Shown piece after piece: positions 1-6,221 of a stretch of DNA of 7,174 nt. Within the stretch, counting starts at the first letter, position 1, and each line of letters starts with the position of its first letter. Below the pieces are notes generated by a model, which saw only the letters and a list, made by a program, of their open reading frames with translations, ran no database searches and was not told the origin of the DNA. Source of the stretch: JBCBWG01 sp039186015 (GTDB lineage Bacteria > Pseudomonadota > Alphaproteobacteria > Rhizobiales > Hyphomicrobiaceae); the NCBI GenBank assembly GCA_039186015.1, contig JBCDAH010000183.1:1-7174 (forward strand). Direction: 5' to 3'. A program made the translations under genes and the position numbers.

Positions 1-103
1 CCTCGCGCTCCATCAATTGCTGGCCGGCCTCGTAGGCGCGGCTCACCTCGATCATGCGCCTTTAGAGCGCTTCCACCAAAGGCGAACTCGCTTCGCCAGC
101 CAT
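1..103 (-). pseudogene. Possible remnant of the 3' end of a flagellar rod gene (FlgF-like), cut by the window edge
   Basis: Reading the minus strand from 103 to 1 gives MAGEASSPLVEAL, a TAA stop (64-62), two arginine codons, then MIEVSRAYEAGQQLMERE running off the window. The second stretch closely resembles the C-terminal signature of FlgF-type rod proteins, in which a short VEAL- or VEM-like segment precedes MIEVSRAYE (from memory of the family). FlgF is a proximal rod subunit of the flagellar basal body. Immediately upstream, a TGA stop lies in the same frame and no other rod-protein sequence is visible, so an intact flgF does not end here. It could be a truncated gene fragment left by an insertion or rearrangement. 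Alternatively it could be a new small gene starting at ATG 55-53, or chance. The stop and the missing N-terminal part are seen directly; the FlgF identity is inferred from a short match. Confidence 0.3.
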
Positions 104-166
104 GTCAGAAACTCATCGCCGTCAAAGCCGCGCTTCCGGGCGTGTGGCTGAGCAATTGCGCAGGGC

Positions 167-481
167 CTAAAGTTCGCCGCCGGCCTGGGATGCCATCCAA
201 GATGTCCAAGCGCGCCGATTCTTCCTCAAGCGTTCTTTGAGCGAGGCAGCCTCTTCAAGATCCGGATAGTTATCCAAGAGAGCATCAGCCGTTGTGAGAC
301 ATTGCTGAAGAGCGAGATAATCAACGTCGTCGTCTTGTGCGTATCGCGCTGCATTCCGCACCACGCTCAATTCAATAACGTTGGAACGTTCCTGCTCCAT
401 CAGTCTTGTAAATGCATCGGACGTTTCAACAAAATCAAGCAATGCCCGTGCAGCAGCAATCCGACGATCAGCACCAATCAT
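167..481 (-). CDS. Small hypothetical protein, orphan, low third-position GC
   Basis: I do not recognise this 104-residue protein. It starts MIGADRRIAAARALLDFV and ends WMASQAGGEL before a TAG stop at 169-167. It looks soluble and mainly helical: no signal peptide, membrane segment or cysteine pair, and a charged C-terminal half with a helix-like LEEAASLKERLRKNRRAW. Its codons often end in A or T (GCT, GCA, GTT, GAT, TTG), clearly unlike the C/G-ending codons of the SDR, pheA and transport genes, which suggests acquired DNA or weak selection. I chose ATG 481. A TTG at 490 would add three residues and sits 9 bases after a GAGG, so it is a real alternative, while the ATG has only a weak TGAG upstream. 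It stands alone between the tRNA-Arg flank and the FlgF-like fragment, and nothing around it indicates a function. Confidence 0.5.
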   Translation of the reverse strand: MIGADRRIAAARALLDFVETSDAFTRLMEQERSNVIELSVVRNAARYAQDDDVDYLALQQCLTTADALLDNYPDLEEAASLKERLRKNRRAWTSWMASQAGGEL

Positions 482-652
482 AACACGCAACTCAAGCAGC
501 CTCAGACAGCCGATTACAATTGGCTATCATCAAAAGGTAAGGCATCGATGACACAGAACTATAATCTGCGCACCTATAAATTAATCAGTTAGAAAACTGG
601 CTTTATAATCTTCAAAGCGGTAAGAATAGAGGAAAGCGCAAACTGCAATCTC

Positions 653-679
653 CATGTTCGTTCGCTCGAAACGAACATG
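653..679. repeat. Perfect 10-bp inverted repeat with a 7-base loop
   Basis: CATGTTCGTT (653-662) and AACGAACATG (670-679) are exact reverse complements around a CGCTCGA loop. Neither strand has a run of T after the stem, so it is not a standard intrinsic terminator. It abuts and overlaps by four bases (CATG) the tandem repeat that starts at 676. It could be a recombinase or transposase binding site, or a structured element downstream of tRNA-Arg. Confidence 0.7.
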
Positions 680-727
680 CAGCCCATGTGTCCGGGACGG
701 GCATGTAACCCATCTGCCCAGAACGGA
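676..727. repeat. Two tandem degenerate 26-base repeats, possible mobile-element end
   Basis: Copy 1 (676-701) and copy 2 (702-727) match at 19 of 26 positions by my hand alignment. Both contain a CATG-x-A-x-CCCAT-x-TG core followed by a CC-x-G-x-ACGG-like block. Tandem subterminal motifs of this style remind me of the ends of IS481-like insertion sequences in alphaproteobacteria, but that is recollection and unchecked. No transposase gene is present, so at most this is a solo end or scar. The repeat itself is seen directly; its origin is inferred. Confidence 0.45.
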
Positions 728-737
728 CCTTACGGAT

Positions 738-814
<77 letters not shown>

Positions 815-917
815 GACGTCCAAAACCATGTCAGCGCGTTACGCGGACGGTAGTGCCGCGCAAGGGTCATGGTCAAGCATGGGCCGGCATGCCTGAGCAC
901 AGTTGGAACGTGTGCGC

Positions 918-1664
918 TTAGATGCAGCGCCCTCCGTCGACCTCAATGCAAATGCCGGTCAGAAAGTTGCTTGCCGGGTCCGCAAGAAACAAGGCGGCAT
1001 TTGCGATATCGTCCGGTTGTGAGAATCGGCCAAGCGGAATTGTGCCGACGAAGCGCTCGCGGATTTCCGGCGTGTCCTGCCCCATAAAGTCTGCCAGCAT
1101 CCCCGTTTCGCCTGCCACCGGATTAATCGCGCAAACACGGATCCGCTTCGGCGCGAGCTCGACCGCCATCGATTTCGTCAACGTAATCGCCGCGCCTTTT
1201 GACCCGTTGTACCAAGTCAATCCGGGCCTTGGACGCACGCCAGCGGTCGAAGCCGTTGTGATCATGACGCCGCCGCCACGTTTTTCCATTTCCGGAACAA
1301 CGGCCTTCGCCGCCAGAAAGATCGCCTTGACGTTGACATCGAAAATGCGATCGAACTCAGCTTCCGAGACATCGAGCATCGGCTGATTTTTGTGTGTATA
1401 GCCGGCGTTGTTGACCATCACGTCAACGCCGCCGAACGCGTCGACTGTCGCGGCAACCATCGCCCGGACGTCGTCTGTGTTCGCCACGTCCGCTGCCGCA
1501 TGTATCGCCGAGGGCCCGATTTCGTTTGCAACGTCACGTGCGCCCTGACCGTTGAGATCAGCGACGCAGACTTTCGCACCCTCGCGAGCATAAAGCTGAG
1601 CAATGCCGCGCCCAAATCCCGACGCCGCACCCGTGACTATTGCAACCTTGCCATCCAACCTCAT
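918..1664 (-). CDS. Short-chain dehydrogenase/reductase (classical SDR), substrate unknown
   Basis: This is a complete 248-residue cytosolic oxidoreductase with a Rossmann fold. Visible family motifs are the cofactor glycine motif TGAASGFG (11-18), an acidic residue after beta-2 (VCVAD, Asp36) that favours NAD(H) over NADP(H), NNAG (85-88), and the catalytic tetrad Asn111, Ser139, Tyr152 and Lys156 (YNGSK). NPVAGET follows at 181-187, and the C-terminal segment TGICIEVDGGRCI is typical. All catalytic residues are present and the length is normal for classical SDRs. ATG 1664 is well supported: GGAGGG (1676-1671) lies 6 bases upstream. The gene follows pheA on the same strand after about 84 bases, so it may be co-transcribed or have its own promoter. 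Such proteins are often labelled glucose 1-dehydrogenase or 3-oxoacyl-ACP reductase by homology; the sequence does not fix the substrate. Confidence 0.93.
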   Translation of the reverse strand: MRLDGKVAIVTGAASGFGRGIAQLYAREGAKVCVADLNGQGARDVANEIGPSAIHAAADVANTDDVRAMVAATVDAFGGVDVMVNNAGYTHKNQPMLDVSEAEFDRIFDVNVKAIFLAAKAVVPEMEKRGGGVMITTASTAGVRPRPGLTWYNGSKGAAITLTKSMAVELAPKRIRVCAINPVAGETGMLADFMGQDTPEIRERFVGTIPLGRFSQPDDIANAALFLADPASNFLTGICIEVDGGRCI

Positions 1665-1748
1665 GGCGCGCCCTCCGTACAGCCGCCCGTTCTTCAGGCC
1701 GGCATTTGTTATGAAATACCGAAAGTCTGTACGCTGCAGCCGAAACGG

Positions 1749-2636
1749 TCAATCGGCCGGCAGGTGATCCGGACGGGCTGCTGCGTCGAAGCGGAATGGA
1801 TTCGCAGGATAGGTGCCTAGAATTTTGAGCTCGGACGAAAAGAACGACAGTTCTTCAAGAGCAAGGCGCACATTGCGCTCCGTTGGATGGCCCTCAATGT
1901 CGGCGTAAAACATGGTTGCCGTGAACGCGCCACCGATCTGGTAGCTCTCCAGCTTGGTCATGTTTACGCCGTTGGTCGCAAAACCGCCCATCGCCTTGTA
2001 AAGCGCCGCCGGGACGTTCCGGACGCGGAATATGAAAGTCGTCACGCAGGGCCCATTTCCTGGCTCGGCGTCGTCCGGCTCCTGGGCCAAAATCACGAAC
2101 CGTGTCGTGTTGTGCTCGGCATCCTCAACATCACGCGCCAAAATGTCGAGGCCGTAAGTCATTGCGGCCAGTTGCGGCGCCAGCGCCGCGCGGTGGACGT
2201 CCGCCCATTCGGCAACTTCGCGGGCGGCGCCTGCGGTATCACCAGACATATGCGCGCGTGCGCCGAGCTGCCGGATGATGCGGCGACACTGACCGAGCGC
2301 GTGAACGTGACTGTACACATCCGTAATCGTCTCAAGCGACGCGCCCGGCGGCGCCATCAATTGAAAGCGAATGCGCAGGAAATGTTCACCAACGATGTAA
2401 AGGCTCGCGTCCGGCAGCAGATGATGCACGTCCGCAACCCGGCCCGCGAGGGTGTTCTCGATCGGGATCATCGCGTAGTCGGCCTTGCCGTCACGCACAG
2501 TTGTAACGGCATCTTCGAATGTGGCGCACGGAACCGCTGCAGCGTCAGGAAAGACCTCGCCGCAGGCGACGTGAGAGTTTGACCCGGGTTCACCTTGATA
2601 TGTCACCCGAGCCGGCGAACGCGTTTCCTTAGACAT
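1749..2636 (-). CDS. pheA: Prephenate dehydratase, ACT-domain type
   Basis: It converts prephenate to phenylpyruvate, water and CO2, the committed step of phenylalanine synthesis in the cytosol. From ATG 2636 it has 295 residues, the usual size for a monofunctional enzyme without a chorismate mutase domain. The catalytic half opens with VTYQGEPGSNSH (11-22) and includes MIPIENTLAGRV (56-67) and the hallmark TTRF (177-180), whose threonine is catalytic in the family. The C-terminal ACT domain (about 199-280) carries PAALYKAMGGFATNGVNMTK and the phenylalanine-binding ESYQ (230-233), so feedback inhibition by phenylalanine is expected. A TTG at 2696 could add 20 residues, but they do not look like family sequence; the ATG has only a weak GAAG upstream. 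It follows kdsB after 78 bases on the same strand, a pairing I recall from other Rhizobiales. Confidence 0.96.
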   Translation of the reverse strand: MSKETRSPARVTYQGEPGSNSHVACGEVFPDAAAVPCATFEDAVTTVRDGKADYAMIPIENTLAGRVADVHHLLPDASLYIVGEHFLRIRFQLMAPPGASLETITDVYSHVHALGQCRRIIRQLGARAHMSGDTAGAAREVAEWADVHRAALAPQLAAMTYGLDILARDVEDAEHNTTRFVILAQEPDDAEPGNGPCVTTFIFRVRNVPAALYKAMGGFATNGVNMTKLESYQIGGAFTATMFYADIEGHPTERNVRLALEELSFFSSELKILGTYPANPFRFDAAARPDHLPAD

Positions 2637-2714
2637 AGTCGCGTGCTTCAAGCCTCTGATTGACGACCGGATGCAGCCGGCCCGAATGGATAACAAACAC
2701 CAGCTTGTATAAGC

Positions 2715-3458
2715 CTATCCGGCACGCAACGCTTGGCGGACACGCTCCAGGTCGTCGGGCGTGTCCACACCTGCTGGGTTTGTTTGAACGATTGCAACGT
2801 CGATTCTCATCCCATCTTCGAGTGCGCGGAGCTGCTCAAGGCGCTCCCGCTGCTCCAGAGGAGACGGAGGTAGTGCGACAAACCGCTCGAGCGCACTACG
2901 ACGATAGGCGTAGATTCCAATGTGGTGATACATTGGGCCCTCGCCGTAAGGCGCTGCATTTCGGGTGAAATACAGTGTTCGCAGAACCCCTTCGACCGCG
3001 CTTCCAAGCGGTGTCGCGACGACTTTGACGACGTCGGGCGACGTTTTCTCTCGCTCTTCAGAAATTTCGCAGGCCAGTGTTGCAATGTGCGGCCCCTTCC
3101 GGGTCAACGGCGCAATGCACGCCGTAACGAGATCCGGCTCAAGGGTCGGCAGATCACCTTGAAGATTCACGATAATTTCTGCATCTGCATCCGGGTCGAC
3201 TTTACTGATCGCTTCGAAAACACGATCGGAGCCTGAGGCATGATCGGGCCGTGTCATGACCGCCTCACCACCGGCAGAGCGCACAACGGACGCGATCTCG
3301 TCCGAATCGGTTGCAACGAGGACACGCCCGGCCTCTGCGGTCATTGCCTGCTCCCAAACGCGAACAATCATGGGCTTTCCATGGATGTCGGCCAGGGGCT
3401 TGCCGGGTAAACGCATTGACTGCATGCGAGCGGGAATGGCGATAATTGTGCGTGCCAT
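2715..3458 (-). CDS. kdsB: 3-deoxy-manno-octulosonate cytidylyltransferase (CMP-KDO synthetase)
   Basis: It transfers CMP from CTP to KDO, giving the activated sugar that KDO transferase adds to lipid A; it acts in the cytosol and implies a Gram-negative lipopolysaccharide with a KDO inner core. From ATG 3458 it is 247 residues, the normal family length. Visible motifs are the N-terminal nucleotide-binding IIAIPARMQSMRLPGKPL (5-22), ATDSDEI (49-55), SGSDR (75-79), NLQGDLP (98-104, metal/CTP site), the YFTRNAAPY segment (163-171), MYHHIGIYAYRR (176-187), LEQLRALEDG (208-217) and VDTPDDLERVR (231-241). A TTG at 3488 would add ten residues; GAGG lies 4 bases before it, but families normally begin at the ATG used here. 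It is the first gene of the minus-strand block and is divergent from cycM. Confidence 0.96.
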   Translation of the reverse strand: MARTIIAIPARMQSMRLPGKPLADIHGKPMIVRVWEQAMTAEAGRVLVATDSDEIASVVRSAGGEAVMTRPDHASGSDRVFEAISKVDPDADAEIIVNLQGDLPTLEPDLVTACIAPLTRKGPHIATLACEISEEREKTSPDVVKVVATPLGSAVEGVLRTLYFTRNAAPYGEGPMYHHIGIYAYRRSALERFVALPPSPLEQRERLEQLRALEDGMRIDVAIVQTNPAGVDTPDDLERVRQALRAG

Positions 3459-3617
3459 GATAGCTTTCGACTTTTCACTGAGTGACAATTAGCCTCGGCT
3501 CGTGGCTCTAGAATAGAGTGTCAGCTGCGGGCAAGTCATGATCGTCAAATTCAGCCGCACGTCGACGTGCGCGTGGGGCGCGACGCGCTAACGAGAACCG
3601 TTCGGGGTGGATAAAGC
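3459..3617. promoter_or_regulatory. Divergent kdsB/cycM intergenic region
   Basis: This 159-base spacer must hold the promoters of both the kdsB-side block and cycM. On the plus strand TAGAAT (3509-3514) is a fair -10 hexamer, but I find no good -35 at 16-18 bases, so this is a weak call. It sits inside a small inverted repeat, CTCTA-GAA-TAGAG (3506-3518), which could be an operator. On the minus strand TTGTCA (3488-3483) is a -35-like hexamer without a convincing -10. GGGGTGG at 3604-3610 is the ribosome binding site of cycM. Confidence 0.3.
3556..3571. repeat. 16-base perfect palindrome upstream of cycM
   Basis: CGCACGTCGACGTGCG is an exact self-complementary sequence, centred 54 bases before the cycM ATG and downstream of the candidate -10. 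It could bind a dimeric regulator or form a cruciform or hairpin in the leader RNA. It has no loop and no T tract, so a terminator is unlikely. Confidence 0.65.
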
Positions 3618-4178
3618 ATGGACTCAATGGAATTCAACAAGATCGCAGGCGCTGTCCTCTCGGCACTGCTGATCATTTTCGGTGGCAGCACGCTTATTCA
3701 CGAACTCAATGCCAGCCATGGCAAGCACAAGCCGGCTTACCAGTTGGTTTCCGCCGATGCATCAACAGAAGGCTCGGAAGGCACCACGGCGACCGAAGCC
3801 GAGGCCGGATTTTCCTATGAAGAGGTGGCCAGCTTACTTGCAACTGCATCCGCCGATGCGGGTAAGGCAAAGTTCCGGCAGTGTAGCGCCTGCCACACAG
3901 TCAATGAAGGCGGCGCCAATCGGGTTGGGCCGAACCTCTGGAACGTCGTGGATCGGGACAAGGGATCGATCGACGGTTTCAGGTATTCGTCAGCAATGGC
4001 GGAGAAAGAGGGCAACTGGTCGTATGAGAATCTGGCGCTCTTCCTGCATGATCCGAAGGGCTGGATGCCGGGTACGAAGATGGTGTTCCGGGGGATCGCT
4101 AAGCCCCAGGACGTGGCGAATATGCTTGCCTACCTCCGCACGCTGGCGAGCGCGCCGAAGCCATTGCCTAGCAACTAG
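3618..4178 (+). CDS. cycM: Membrane-anchored class I cytochrome c (CycM type)
   Basis: It carries electrons on the periplasmic face of the inner membrane; in Bradyrhizobium CycM links the bc1 complex to the aa3 oxidase, and I infer the same role. The 186-residue protein has one uncleaved N-terminal membrane anchor (about 9-28, IAGAVLSALLIIFGGSTLI) with no cleavage site. A flexible Ala/Glu/Thr-rich linker (about 40-65) follows, then the cytochrome domain. Heme c attaches at CSACH (89-93), with His93 as axial ligand; RVGPNLWNVV (102-111) follows, and Met155 in PGTKM is the sixth ligand. The tail NMLAYLRTL (168-176) is the usual C-terminal helix. ATG 3618 is supported by GGGGTGG 7 bases upstream; ATG 3627 is less well placed. 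The gene is monocistronic, ending before a terminator, and maturation needs the Ccm system, not seen here. Confidence 0.94.
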   Translation: MDSMEFNKIAGAVLSALLIIFGGSTLIHELNASHGKHKPAYQLVSADASTEGSEGTTATEAEAGFSYEEVASLLATASADAGKAKFRQCSACHTVNEGGANRVGPNLWNVVDRDKGSIDGFRYSSAMAEKEGNWSYENLALFLHDPKGWMPGTKMVFRGIAKPQDVANMLAYLRTLASAPKPLPSN

Positions 4179-4222
4179 GCACCCGAAACCTGACACGGCT
4201 CGGGTTAAACTTTCTCCAGGTG

Positions 4223-4260
4223 ACGCCTCATCAGCTTTCTGGTGGGGCGTTTCTTCTTTT
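4223..4260 (+). terminator. Intrinsic terminator of cycM
   Basis: ACGCCTCATC (4223-4232) pairs with GGTGGGGCGT (4241-4250) in a 10-bp stem with two G-T wobbles around an 8-base loop. The T-rich tract TTCTTCTTTT (4251-4260) follows at once. It lies 44 bases after the cycM stop and separates cycM from the transport genes. Confidence 0.85.
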
Positions 4261-4308
4261 ATAGTCCTCGCGTAACAAGCGTAGCGTTATGCGTTCAGGT
4301 CAGACAGT

Positions 4309-4318
4309 GGAGGAGGAG
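4309..4318 (+). promoter_or_regulatory. Strong Shine-Dalgarno deciding the start of the first binding protein
   Basis: GGAGGAGGAG is a near-ideal match to the 16S anti-Shine-Dalgarno. It lies 8 bases before TTG 4325 (counted from GGAGG 4312-4316) and 14 before GTG 4331. The upstream ATG 4289 has no comparable site and falls inside a small hairpin (GCGTAAC 4270-4276 with GTTATGC 4286-4292). The site would be internal to the gene if ATG 4289 were used. Confidence 0.65.
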
Positions 4319-4324
4319 CTGGAT

Positions 4325-6214
4325 TTGCTGGTGAGTTTTGTCCGGAGGACTGCAGCGTCACGCACGGCGCTTTTCACCGCCGCGGTTATTGGCTTTGGCT
4401 TGGCCCTGCCGCTTACGATGGGAAATCCTGCCACGGCGAATGAGGTTCGCCGCACGGCCCTGTCGCTGATCGGCACCCCACAGTACCCTGACGACTTCCA
4501 GCACTTCGACTGGGTTAACCCCAACGCACCCAAAGGTGGTCGGCTGCGGCGGTTCGCGCTTGGCAGTTTCGACAGCGTTAACCCGTTTTCCATACAGGGC
4601 GCCCCGGCGAGCGGTCTGTTGCTCACCCATGATACGCTAATGGCGACAAGTCTCGACGAGCCGTCAACGGAGTACTGCCTCGTTTGCGAATGGGTCAGTT
4701 ACCCTGACGACTTCTCATCGGCCACCTTTAAGATCCGTGACGGCGCTAGGTTCAGCGACGGGTCACCGATCACGCCCGCCGACATCATTTTTTCGATGAA
4801 AGCGCTGCGAAAGGCCAATCCAGGCTTGGGCGCATACTACAAAAACATCACCGAGGTAAAAGAAACCGGGCCGAACATCGTCACCTTCACTTTCGACCAG
4901 AAAAACAACCGTGAGCTGCCGCAGATCATTGGGCAGCTTTACGTGCTGTCCAAGGCGTACTGGGAAGGCAAAGACGAGGACGGCAAGCCGCGCGATCTGT
5001 CCAAAAGCACGTTGAACGTCCCTGTTTCATCTGGCGCTTACCGCATCAAGGACGTGGAGCCGGGCCGGAGGATCAGCTACGAGCGGGTCAAAGACTACTG
5101 GGCGGCCGACCTTCCGGTTAAGCGGGGCCAGGACAATTTTGACGTCGTCGTCTTTGAGTTTTTCCGTGACACCACAGCCGGATTCGAAGCCTTCAAAGCC
5201 AACAAAATCGACCTCTGGGTGACAAGCAGCGCCAAGCGGTGGGCCACGGAGTTCGACTTCCGCGCCGCGGGTGACAAGAACGTTTTGCGCAACGCATTCC
5301 CGGTCGAGCGTGTCGCTGCAATGCAGGCCTTCGTGTTCAACCTGCGCCGATCGAAGTTCGCCGACCCAAGGCTGCGGCAAGCGTTTAACTATGCCTTCGA
5401 TTTCGAATGGGCGAACAAGAACCTGTTTTTTGACCAATATGTGCGCCTGAAGAGCTTCTTCGACAATTCAGAGCTCGCGTCACGCGGACTGCCCGCTGGT
5501 CGTGAGCTTGAGATTCTGAATTCCGTGAAGGACAAGATCCCGCCGGAAGTGTTCACTGCCGAATATGCCAACCCGAGCTTCGGCTCGCCAACTGATCTTC
5601 GGCAAAACCTGCGGAAGGCCCTCCAGCTGCTGCAACAGGCCGGCTGGAAACGAGACGGCCGCAAGCTTGTGAACGCCCAGGGTCAGACGCTCGAAGTTGA
5701 GTTTTTGCTCGTAAGCCCGACGTTTGAGCGCGTTGTTCTGCCTTACATCAACAGTCTGAAGCGGCTTGGCATCGATGCACGCGCACGCGTGGTCGACAGT
5801 GCGCAGTATCAGCGGCGCATAACAAACTTCGACTTTGACATTGTTGTCAGCAGCTTTCCGCAGTCTCTGTCGCCCGGCAACGAACAACGAGACTTCTGGG
5901 GCACGGCGGCGGCCGACAAAAGCGGCAGCCGCAACCTGATCGGGATCAAGAACCCTGCCATCGATACGATTATTGACCGGATCATTTTTGCGGCCGACCG
6001 TGCAGATCTGGTGGCGGCAACGCGGGCGTTGGATCGGGTTTTGCTCTGGAATCACTACGTCGTGCCGCAATGGCATCTGCCGGCCCAGAGGCTCGCATGG
6101 TGGGATCGCTACGGGCGCCCAGAGAAACTCCCGCGTCTGACCGCAGCACCAACGCAAGTCTGGTGGTATGATTCTGAGAAAGCCGCGGCGCTCGATGCGC
6201 GCCTGAAGAAGTGA
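4325..6214 (+). CDS. Extracellular solute-binding protein, family 5 (YejA-like), ABC peptide importer
   Basis: A periplasmic receptor that hands substrate, probably oligopeptides or muropeptides, to a YejBEF-type ABC permease. From TTG 4325 it has 629 residues, normal for YejA-like proteins (about 600-640). The N-terminus is a Sec signal peptide: arginines in SFVRRTAASR, a hydrophobic core around AAVIGFGLALPL, and likely cleavage after PATA before NE. Family marks are YPDDFQHFDWVNPNAPKGG near the mature start, LRQAFNYAFDFEWANKNLF in the middle and a Trp-rich C-terminus (QWHLPAQRLAWWDRYGRP). The start choice rests on the Shine-Dalgarno at 4309-4318; ATG 4289 would add 12 charged residues ahead of the signal peptide. 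Odd points are the only two cysteines, in CLVC (codons at 4676 and 4685), and DLWVTSSAKRW where its neighbour has DLREEFTSRDW. It is followed after 7 bases by a paralogue, so they form an operon. The ligand is unknown. Confidence 0.92.
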   Translation: MLVSFVRRTAASRTALFTAAVIGFGLALPLTMGNPATANEVRRTALSLIGTPQYPDDFQHFDWVNPNAPKGGRLRRFALGSFDSVNPFSIQGAPASGLLLTHDTLMATSLDEPSTEYCLVCEWVSYPDDFSSATFKIRDGARFSDGSPITPADIIFSMKALRKANPGLGAYYKNITEVKETGPNIVTFTFDQKNNRELPQIIGQLYVLSKAYWEGKDEDGKPRDLSKSTLNVPVSSGAYRIKDVEPGRRISYERVKDYWAADLPVKRGQDNFDVVVFEFFRDTTAGFEAFKANKIDLWVTSSAKRWATEFDFRAAGDKNVLRNAFPVERVAAMQAFVFNLRRSKFADPRLRQAFNYAFDFEWANKNLFFDQYVRLKSFFDNSELASRGLPAGRELEILNSVKDKIPPEVFTAEYANPSFGSPTDLRQNLRKALQLLQQAGWKRDGRKLVNAQGQTLEVEFLLVSPTFERVVLPYINSLKRLGIDARARVVDSAQYQRRITNFDFDIVVSSFPQSLSPGNEQRDFWGTAAADKSGSRNLIGIKNPAIDTIIDRIIFAADRADLVAATRALDRVLLWNHYVVPQWHLPAQRLAWWDRYGRPEKLPRLTAAPTQVWWYDSEKAAALDARLKK

Positions 6215-6221
6215 GGGCGCT

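Larger units (their letters stand above)
491..737. other. Non-coding, comparatively AT-rich flank on the 3' side of tRNA-Arg
   Basis: No convincing gene lies here. The 520-640 part is markedly richer in A and T than the core genes. It holds a 14-codon plus-strand frame at 549 that I do not believe is a gene, and a small hairpin (CAGTT at 586-590, AACTG at 595-599). From about 653 the composition changes to the GC-rich repeat structures listed separately. Together this looks like degraded accessory DNA rather than a promoter region. The minus-strand gene at 167-481 would have to be transcribed from here, but I see no clear -35/-10 pair. Confidence 0.5.

Noticed and set aside
53..225. Minus-strand frame ending in GDEFLTWLAKRVRLWWKRSKGA-like sequence, whose TGA overlaps ATG 55 as ATGA
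   Set aside because: It has no ATG, GTG or TTG start after its upstream stop and overlaps the end of the orphan gene; the ATGA overlap is probably chance, though a frameshifted extension of the orphan gene cannot be fully excluded.
302..592. Plus-strand frame overlapping the orphan minus-strand gene, including a 14-codon tail from ATG 549
   Set aside because: Composition is unconvincing (Cys/His/Asn-rich, no family) and it competes with the more protein-like minus-strand frame; the short tail has an AAGG nearby but nothing else.
873..896. Hairpin after the SDR stop (GCATG 877-881 with CATGC 888-892) as a terminator
   Set aside because: The stem is only 5 bp plus a mismatch-separated 3 bp, and there is no T tract on the minus strand.
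1887..2582. Long plus-strand open frame (231 residues) opposite pheA
   Set aside because: It lies wholly antisense to a gene with clear catalytic and ACT motifs; its product is Arg/Cys/His-rich and resembles no family, as expected for a GC-rich shadow frame.
4237..4265. Promoter for the binding-protein operon with -10 TATAGT (4260-4265)
   Set aside because: The -10 is decent, but the matching -35 would be TTCTGG inside the cycM terminator stem and is poor; not strong enough to list.
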